A stretch of DNA of 64,000 nucleotides from an uncultured Eubacteriales bacterium (GTDB lineage Bacteria > Bacillota > Clostridia > Oscillospirales > Oscillospiraceae). This document shows positions 59,221-64,000 of the stretch, piece after piece. The stretch spans positions 1 through 64,000 of the forward strand of contig ONOL01000002.1 of the NCBI GenBank assembly GCA_900319465.1, written 5' to 3'. The notes under the pieces are model-generated. The model was not told where the DNA came from and made no database searches. It saw nothing but the letters and a program-made list of their open reading frames with translations. The number at the start of each line of letters is the position of its first letter. Position 1 is the stretch's first letter. The position numbers and the translations under genes were made by a program.

Positions 59221-59982
59221 ATGAAAAAGGTACTCGCACTGTTTCTGGCGCTGGCCATGATCTTCGCGCTGGCCGCCTGCGGCAAGGCCGCCGCCCCCGC
59301 CGCCACCGAGGCCCCCGCCGCGGAAGCGCCTGCCGCGGAGGAAGCTTCCGGCGTGATGAGCTACGCCGACTACGTCGCCGCCGATCTGGACAGCTACGTC
59401 ACCATCGAGGCCTACGTGCAGGCCAAGCAGAGCTGGTGGGACAACAAGGCCACCATCTACCTCGCCGACGCGGACGGCGCGTATCTGCTGTACGACGCCA
59501 ACTGCTCCGAGGAGGATTATGCCAGGCTCGTTCCCGGCCAGAAGCTCGGCGTGCAGGGCTACAAGTCCGAGTGGTCCGGCGAGGTTGAGATCGTCGACGC
59601 CAGCTTCGAGATCCTTGCGGGCGATTCCTACGTCGCCGCCCCGCTCGACATCACCGCGATGCTGGGCACCGACGAGCTCGCCTCCCACATGAACCAGGCC
59701 ATCTCCGTCTCTGACGCCGTTGTGGCCGACAAGGGCGACGGCGCCGCGTTCTTCTACAACTGGGATAACTCCGGCGAGGACGGCAACTCCGACCTGTACT
59801 TCGACATCGAGGTCAACGGCGGCGTATACACCTTCGTGGTGCGCAGATACCTCACCGCCCCCGGCAGCGAGGTCTACGAGGCCGTCAAGAACCTCAAGGT
59901 CGGCGACAAGGTCGACATCGAGGGCTTCCTGTACTGGTACGAGGGACCCCAGCCCCACATCACCGCCATCGTTGTGAAGTGA
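59221..59982 (+). CDS. Predicted lipoprotein, OB-fold-like
   Basis: A 253-aa lipoprotein. The signal is MKKVLALFLALAMIFALAAC with Cys 20 as lipid site, then an Ala/Pro/Glu-rich linker (about 22-45). The body has YADYVAADLDSYVTIEAYVQ, YLLYDANCSEEDYARLVPG and VGDKVDIEGFLYWYEG, which suggests two small beta-barrel (OB-like) units. Similar uncharacterised lipoproteins occur in Clostridia. It is monocistronic with strong promoter and terminator, so probably well expressed. Ligand unknown. Confidence 0.8.
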   Translation: MKKVLALFLALAMIFALAACGKAAAPAATEAPAAEAPAAEEASGVMSYADYVAADLDSYVTIEAYVQAKQSWWDNKATIYLADADGAYLLYDANCSEEDYARLVPGQKLGVQGYKSEWSGEVEIVDASFEILAGDSYVAAPLDITAMLGTDELASHMNQAISVSDAVVADKGDGAAFFYNWDNSGEDGNSDLYFDIEVNGGVYTFVVRRYLTAPGSEVYEAVKNLKVGDKVDIEGFLYWYEGPQPHITAIVVK

Positions 59983-59990
59983 TCTATCAA

Positions 59991-60025
59991 AAAAGCTGCG
60001 GATCGAAACGATCCGCAGTTTTTTT
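59991..60025. terminator. Terminator after the small lipoprotein gene
   Basis: CTGCGGATCG/CGATCCGCAG stem with AAA loop (59996-60018), with A-run before and seven T residues after. It can serve both convergent genes. Confidence 0.92.
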
Positions 60026-60033
60026 CTGCCTGT

Positions 60034-60843
60034 TTATTCCTCGTTCTTCACGAAATAGTGCCGGGCGATCCATCTGGACAGGCCGTCCAGCCCGGGATAG
60101 ACGCTGCGCTCGGACATATTCAGCGCGTCGAGCATATCGCGGACGCGCCAGCGCAGCCTGCGGTCGATCACGTACTTGACCGTGTTCTGCGTATCGCGCT
60201 CCAGAAACTCTTCGAGATCCGCCATGCCCAGCGGCACGACCGAGAAGAACGCGTACTGGTTGACGATGCGCTGGTTGATCGACGGCGGCTCGAGCACGAC
60301 CATGGCGTGCCCGCCCATGTCCTCGTCGTAGCTGTTGAGGTCGGCGCTCGCCTGCGTCAGCATGTCCACCGAAAAGACCTCCGCCTTGTTGGCGCGCATG
60401 ATGGCCCGGTACTTCTCCGGCAGCAGCGCGTGCACCTCGTCGATGTCGATGCGCCAGATCACGCCGTCGTGGGCCTCCATGGCCTCCAGGTTGTCCTCGC
60501 TCGTGGCGAAGTGCAGCGCCACCAGCGCCGAATGCGTCCAGTCGAGCAGCCGGGTCGGCAGGCCGTGGTGCTGGCCGAGGATCATCTGCCGCCAGACGGA
60601 GCTCGCCACGGTCGGGTCCTCGATCACGGCGTACTTGGCGAAGTTCTTGAGGATCGCGGGCTCGAGCACACGCTCCAGCCCCTTGCAGTTGCGCCGCAGG
60701 GTCGTCGTCATCCTGTAATCGACGTTCGGCATCCCGCGGTAGACGTAGTTGCTGCGGTTGCGCTTGAGCGTGGGGCGGTATTCCTGGTCGGAGAGGAGCG
60801 GGATCAGCTCCTCGACGGTCGTGATGCGGATCTCCTGGATCAT
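60034..60843 (-). CDS. FRG-domain protein
   Basis: A 269-aa cytoplasmic protein. The FRG domain signature is present: NYVYRGMPNVDYRMTTTL (about 31-48) and GQHHGLPTRLLDWTHSALVAL (about 89-109), with later NQYAFFSV. The biochemical function of FRG proteins is not settled, although they are frequent in bacterial defence islands and mobile DNA. It overlaps the GNAT gene by ATGA, so the two are probably coexpressed. The ATG 60843 has a GGGAG site about 10 nt upstream. Confidence 0.88.
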   Translation of the reverse strand: MIQEIRITTVEELIPLLSDQEYRPTLKRNRSNYVYRGMPNVDYRMTTTLRRNCKGLERVLEPAILKNFAKYAVIEDPTVASSVWRQMILGQHHGLPTRLLDWTHSALVALHFATSEDNLEAMEAHDGVIWRIDIDEVHALLPEKYRAIMRANKAEVFSVDMLTQASADLNSYDEDMGGHAMVVLEPPSINQRIVNQYAFFSVVPLGMADLEEFLERDTQNTVKYVIDRRLRWRVRDMLDALNMSERSVYPGLDGLSRWIARHYFVKNEE

Positions 60844-61331
60844 AGGTCGTTCAACTCCCGTTGCATAAAAATCGTGGCCTCCACCGGGCTGTCGTTGTAA
60901 CAGGGAATCTCCCGGAAGCCCAGCGCGCGGTACAGGCGCAGCGCGCTCTCCAGACAGGGCAGCGTGTCGAGCAGCATCGCCCGGTAGCCCGCCGCCTGCG
61001 CCTCGCGGAGCATCCGCTCCGTCAGCGCGCGGCCGATCCCGCGGCCGCGGAAGACCGGGCGGACGTACAGGCGCTTGAGCTCGCAGCGCGCCGGATCGAG
61101 CGGGCGCAGCGCCGCGCAGCCCGCGGTCCGCCCCTCCCATTCGGCCAGGAAGAGCCGCCCGCGCGGCCGGGCGTACTTGTCCTCCGGGCGCGCAAGCTCC
61201 TGCTCGTAGCCCTGGAGGTCCAGATACTTCCGGAAGCCCGGGTCCGCCTCCACCAGCATCTGCGTATACTCCGAAAACAGCGCCCGGATCTCCTGCGGGG
61301 AATCGTAGGCCGGGCGGATCACAAGGGCCAT
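60840..61331 (-). CDS. GNAT-family N-acetyltransferase
   Basis: Uses acetyl-CoA to acetylate an unknown amine. The 163 aa hold the GNAT motifs: LKRLYVRPVFRGRGIGRALTERML (motif A, the acetyl-CoA pyrophosphate loop RGRGIG) and ALRLYRALGFREI (motif B). AAAGGAG precedes the ATG at 61331. It is the first gene of the pair with the FRG protein. Confidence 0.93.
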   Translation of the reverse strand: MALVIRPAYDSPQEIRALFSEYTQMLVEADPGFRKYLDLQGYEQELARPEDKYARPRGRLFLAEWEGRTAGCAALRPLDPARCELKRLYVRPVFRGRGIGRALTERMLREAQAAGYRAMLLDTLPCLESALRLYRALGFREIPCYNDSPVEATIFMQRELNDL

Positions 61332-61364
61332 GGGCGGCGCTCCTTTCTTTTCCTTCTGCCCCCC

Positions 61365-61394
61365 AGTTTACTCCGAAAGCGGCGTGCGCGTCAA
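61365..61394 (-). promoter_or_regulatory. Promoter of the GNAT-FRG pair
   Basis: Minus-strand TTGACG (61389-61394), 18-bp spacer, TAAACT (61365-61370). It is back to back with a divergent promoter; the -35 boxes are 5 bp apart. Confidence 0.5.
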
Positions 61395-61399
61395 GCAAA

Positions 61400-61428
61400 T
61401 TGACTTCCCGCAGCCCGGCGGGTATAAT
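61400..61428 (+). promoter_or_regulatory. Promoter of the THEP1-like NTPase gene
   Basis: TTGACT (61400-61405), 17-bp spacer, TATAAT (61423-61428). Confidence 0.85.
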
Positions 61429-61518
61429 AAGGGCGGTACGGAAAGGACGGGCGGCGCCTCCCCCGCCGGACGGCAGGCGGGGCGGCGGCCGTCGATGCGG
61501 CACGGGATCGGGGGGCTT

Positions 61519-62118
61519 ATGGAGAAAAAACTGTTTCTGACCGGCCCCGCGGGCGGCGGCAAGTCCCGCCTCCTCCGGGAGGCGCTGGGCGGGCGCCTCG
61601 CCTCGGCGGGCGGCTTCGTGACGGAGCGCAGCCTGGATGCGGACGGCCGCTTTGTCGGCTATTCCCTGCTCCCCGCGGCCGCCGCGGGCGGCGTGGCGGG
61701 CTTTGCGCCCGCGCTCTACCTCGACTGCCGCGTGTTCCCGCCCGAAAAGCACCACGAGGTCTTTCGCGAGACCGGCGTGCGGCTCCTCGAGGAGGCGGCC
61801 TGGTATCCCTTCGCCCTGCTCGACGAGCTGGGCGGCTACGAGCTGCTGATCCCCCAGTTCGCCGCGGCGCTGGCGGCGCTGCTCAGCACGCCCACGCCCT
61901 GCGTCGGCGCGCTGCGCACGGGGGAGGACGCGGAGCTTCTGCGCTCCCTGCTCGGCCTGTCCGACCGCTACCCCCGCAAGCTGGCGCGCCTTTTCGAGGC
62001 GCTCTCGCACAGCCCGGACTGCCGCGTGGTGGAGCTGACGGAGGACAACCGGGAGGAGGTTCGCGCGCTGCTCGAGCGCTGGGCGGCGGAATACGCCCCC
62101 TTCCCCCCGGAGCTCTGA
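61519..62118 (+). CDS. THEP1-like nucleoside-triphosphatase
   Basis: A P-loop NTPase of about 199 aa. Walker A is GPAGGGKSRLL (near 9-19), then GGFVTERSLDADGRFVGYSL, typical of the NTPase_1/THEP1 family, and a Walker B-like FALLDELGGYELL. Relatives hydrolyse several NTPs with unclear role. The ATG 61519 matches the family start; the ribosome site (GGGGGG) is weak, and an ATG at 61495 is possible. Confidence 0.82.
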   Translation: MEKKLFLTGPAGGGKSRLLREALGGRLASAGGFVTERSLDADGRFVGYSLLPAAAAGGVAGFAPALYLDCRVFPPEKHHEVFRETGVRLLEEAAWYPFALLDELGGYELLIPQFAAALAALLSTPTPCVGALRTGEDAELLRSLLGLSDRYPRKLARLFEALSHSPDCRVVELTEDNREEVRALLERWAAEYAPFPPEL

Positions 62119-62142
62119 GCGCGCGGCATCCCCCCGGGGGGG

Positions 62143-62171
62143 TTGCGGAACAGCACAAAAGAGGATATACT
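62143..62171 (+). promoter_or_regulatory. Promoter of the CsoR-type repressor gene
   Basis: TTGCGG (62143-62148), 17-bp spacer, TATACT (62166-62171). Confidence 0.6.
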
Positions 62172-62205
62172 ATCTTTATTCCGGCAGCGAGAGAAAGGCA
62201 GAACC

Positions 62206-62553
62206 ATGCACGAGCACGAAGAAGAAGTTTATTACCACGACCACGGCGACGGCCACGTCCACAGCCACCCCGTCGAGCCGGGCCACCCCCATGCACACGG
62301 CCACGTCCATACCCAGACCAAGGCGGTGATCAACCGCCTCTCCCGGGCGGTCGGGCATCTTGAGTCCGTCAAGCGGATGGTGGAGGACGGCCGGGACTGC
62401 ACGGAGGTGCTGGTGCAGCTCGCGGCGGTGCGCTCCGCGCTGAGCAGCACGGCCCGGGTGATCCTGAAGGACCATCTGGAGCACTGCGTGGGCGGCGGGG
62501 ACAGCGCCGACCTGCAGGCGCTCAACGAGGCTATCGACAAATTTATGGGCTGA
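62206..62553 (+). CDS. CsoR/RcnR-family metal-sensing repressor with His-rich N-terminus
   Basis: An all-helical DNA-binding metal sensor of 115 aa. The ligand set matches Cu(I)-sensing CsoR: Cys 65 (GRDC), His 90 and Cys 94 (KDHLEHC), with the CsoR spacing of 25 and 4 residues. The first 35 residues contain about 13 His (HDHGDGHVHSHPVEP, HPHAHGHVH), an extension not found in standard CsoR. No metal exporter or chaperone gene is adjacent. The ATG 62206 follows AAAGG. The metal is copper or possibly nickel/zinc; this is inference. Confidence 0.88.
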   Translation: MHEHEEEVYYHDHGDGHVHSHPVEPGHPHAHGHVHTQTKAVINRLSRAVGHLESVKRMVEDGRDCTEVLVQLAAVRSALSSTARVILKDHLEHCVGGGDSADLQALNEAIDKFMG

Positions 62554-62558
62554 TGAAA

Positions 62559-62595
62559 CCGGGGGACGCGCTTCCGCGCGTCCCCCGGCTTTTTT
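62559..62595. terminator. Terminator after the CsoR-type gene
   Basis: CCGGGGGACGCGC/GCGCGTCCCCCGG stem with a TTCC loop (62559-62588) followed by CTTTTTT; convergent with the methyltransferase gene. Confidence 0.92.
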
Positions 62596-63346
62596 ATGCT
62601 TCCTTTCTCGCGAGCGTCGCCCAGAAGGTGGGCACCCCGTGCTCATGCAGGAAGCCTTCGCCGTTGGTATCCTCGTAGACGTCCAGCAGGCGGAAGCCCG
62701 CGCGGAGCTGGCCGCCGATCTGCTCGGCGATGCCGTGGGAAAACTGGATGCCGCTGTCCTCCCTCTCCAACGCGAGGCGCTGCTCTTCGTTCACGAGCGG
62801 GTCGAAGGGCAGCGTTCCGGTCACGTGCTCCTCGTCTTCGCCGAAGAGGTAATTGAAGCCGTTGTCGAGCCCGGCCATCAGCAGGCCGCCGGGCCGCAGC
62901 ACCCGCCCGCATTCGCGCCAGACCGGCTCCACCTCGCGGATATAGCAGTTGGAGACCGGGTGGAAGACCAGGTCGAAGCTCCCGTCCGCAAAGGGCAGGG
63001 GCTTCGTCATATCCGCGCGCACGCAGGTGATCTCGTAGCCCTCGCGCGCGGCGACCCGCCGCTCGCTTTCGATCTGGCGGGAGGAGTAGTCCAGCACCGT
63101 GCACTTTGCGCCGAGCGCGGCAAAGAGCGGCATCTGCTGCCCGCCGCCGGCGGCCAGCCCCAGCACCCGGCAGCCCGCAAGCGGCGGAAACCACGCCCTC
63201 GGCACAGGCTTCCCGGGCGTCAGCCGCATCTCCCACTCGCCCGCGAGCGCCTTCGCATAGGCCTCGTGCGAGAGGGGGACGCCCCATTCCCAGCCCTCGT
63301 CGACCCAGCGGTCGATCGTGGCGGCGTTCAAATCCTGATAATTCAT
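62594..63346 (-). CDS. Class I SAM-dependent methyltransferase
   Basis: A 250-aa enzyme of the Methyltransf_11 type. The SAM-binding motif is VLGLAAGGGQQMPLFAALGA, followed by CTVLDYSSRQIESE, ADMTKPLPFADGSFDLVFH and GRVLRPGGLL. The substrate is unknown. Its start overlaps the upstream YihY gene by ATGA, so the two are coupled. Confidence 0.92.
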   Translation of the reverse strand: MNYQDLNAATIDRWVDEGWEWGVPLSHEAYAKALAGEWEMRLTPGKPVPRAWFPPLAGCRVLGLAAGGGQQMPLFAALGAKCTVLDYSSRQIESERRVAAREGYEITCVRADMTKPLPFADGSFDLVFHPVSNCYIREVEPVWRECGRVLRPGGLLMAGLDNGFNYLFGEDEEHVTGTLPFDPLVNEEQRLALEREDSGIQFSHGIAEQIGGQLRAGFRLLDVYEDTNGEGFLHEHGVPTFWATLARKEA

Positions 63347-64000
63347 GCCTCGTCCTCCTCATGAAACCATACGTTCCGCAGCGCGATGTTGAGCGCCGCG
63401 CCCAGATAGATGACCTGGCAGCACAGGAAGAGCCAGAACATCAGCAGGATCAGCGACGCGAGCGAGCCGTACACCAGCGGGTAGCGGGTCGAGGCGGCGA
63501 TGAAGCCCGAGAAGATCCAGCTCATGACCACCATGCCCGCGGTCGCGAAGGCCGCGCCGGGCAGGATGCGATAGCGGTCGCAGCGGCGCTTGGACACCAC
63601 GTAGATGCCGCAGAAGATCACCAGCGTGATGCCGCCGAGCAGCAGGAAGCGGACCCACTGCCAGGAGCTGCTGATGTCGATAAAGGGGAGCCAGCCGTTG
63701 AGAAGCTCGAGAAAATCCCGGCCGGTGAACATGACGATGATGCCGAAATACAGGGACGCGAGGAAGGCCAGGCAGAAGATCAGGCTGAACAGGAAGTCCC
63801 GCAGGCCCTGGAAGCGGCCGCCGCCCTGCATCTCGCCGATGGTCCCCTGCAGCGCGCGCACGGCGGCGCTGGCCGAGGTCAGCAGCACCGTGAGGCCCGC
63901 GAAGAACATGGCGGTGTTGTGGCTCATGGAGACGTAGACGATGAAGGACTTGAGGGTGCGGGTCGTCTCCGCGCTCACGAACTGGTCGAGAAACTCAATG
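63343..64000 (-). CDS. YihY/virulence factor BrkB family membrane protein (partial)
   Basis: The C-terminal 218 or so residues of a membrane protein; the frame stays open to the window edge (EFLDQFVSAETTRTL at the cut), so the start lies beyond 64000. At least five hydrophobic helices are visible, with FAGLTVLLTSASAAVRALQ, LPGAAFATAGMVVMSWIFSG and YGSLASLILLMFWLFLCCQV, which are YihY (UPF0761) hallmarks. The cellular role is not established. Confidence 0.9.
   Translation of the reverse strand, partial: IEFLDQFVSAETTRTLKSFIVYVSMSHNTAMFFAGLTVLLTSASAAVRALQGTIGEMQGGGRFQGLRDFLFSLIFCLAFLASLYFGIIVMFTGRDFLELLNGWLPFIDISSSWQWVRFLLLGGITLVIFCGIYVVSKRRCDRYRILPGAAFATAGMVVMSWIFSGFIAASTRYPLVYGSLASLILLMFWLFLCCQVIYLGAALNIALRNVWFHEEDEA

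Noticed and set aside
1..64000. CRISPR array, IS element or prophage
   Set aside because: No regularly spaced repeats, transposase, integrase, terminase or capsid gene is seen; the only replication-module gene is the RepA-like ATPase.

Overview
The window is a GC-rich (roughly 60-65 % by eye), densely coded chromosome segment with the gene content of a low-divergence Clostridia genome. I would place it in or near the Oscillospiraceae (Oscillibacter/Flavonifractor/Dysosmobacter-like). The reasons are a sporulation sigma-K gene, DUF4364 and DUF4830 proteins, an SMC/FtsY/RNase III/PlsX block, FtsEX with PcsB/EnvC-like hydrolases, strong Shine-Dalgarno sites and near-consensus sigma-A promoters. 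No phage, IS transposase, integrase or CRISPR array is visible. Placement is inference from gene content only.

Layout. 76-9190 (minus strand) holds lysS-greA, then a division/cell-wall operon ftsE-ftsX-M23-M23-S41-like, then a PucR/CdaR-type regulator. 9406-12434 holds an RsuA-type pseudouridine synthase, a DUF4830 protein, an AAA-CYTH fusion protein and rpsU. 12550-29611 is one long minus-strand run of housekeeping genes: spoU-type methyltransferase, dprA, topA, trmFO, plsX, rnc, radical SAM, smc, ftsY, yhbY, nadD-yqeK fusion, rsfS, leuS. 29810-33004 holds small accessory genes (PIG-L deacetylase, TspO, LURP-one-like, msrA). 33015-37173 is a four-gene operon of SPFH protein, lipoprotein, zinc-ribbon protein and TPM protein. 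37454-43879 has tRNA-Gly(CCC), thiamine pyrophosphokinase, asnA, DUF4364, an unknown conserved gene, a divergent NagB-like protein, a YetF-like protein, nrdR and a 2-hydroxyacid dehydrogenase.

44285-49201 is a complete ABC importer operon (binding protein, ATPase, fused double permease) ending in a HAD phosphatase. 49320-51016 is a lone RepA-like AAA ATPase bracketed by related palindromic TGACGGATATGACGCC-type repeats. 51012-54367 has tatC, tatA, tatB-like, apbE and sigK. 54539-59059 is a second ABC importer (ATPase, two permeases, a binding protein with a C-terminal membrane anchor), followed by a small lipoprotein. 60034-64000 holds an FRG-domain protein with a GNAT acetyltransferase, a THEP1-like NTPase, a His-rich CsoR-type repressor, a methyltransferase and a YihY/BrkB membrane protein cut by the window end.

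The observations I rate highest are: (1) the ATPase between repeated palindromes, which may be a minimal mobile or replication-derived element; (2) the S41-family protein of the ftsEX operon, which lacks both the catalytic Ser and Lys and so looks like a pseudoprotease; (3) a binding protein with both a lipobox and a C-terminal transmembrane anchor; (4) an SMC protein about 180 residues shorter than usual with both arms shortened; (5) a NagB-like enzyme with a substituted active-site Asp; (6) a CsoR-type repressor with a strongly His-rich extension and no metal exporter beside it.
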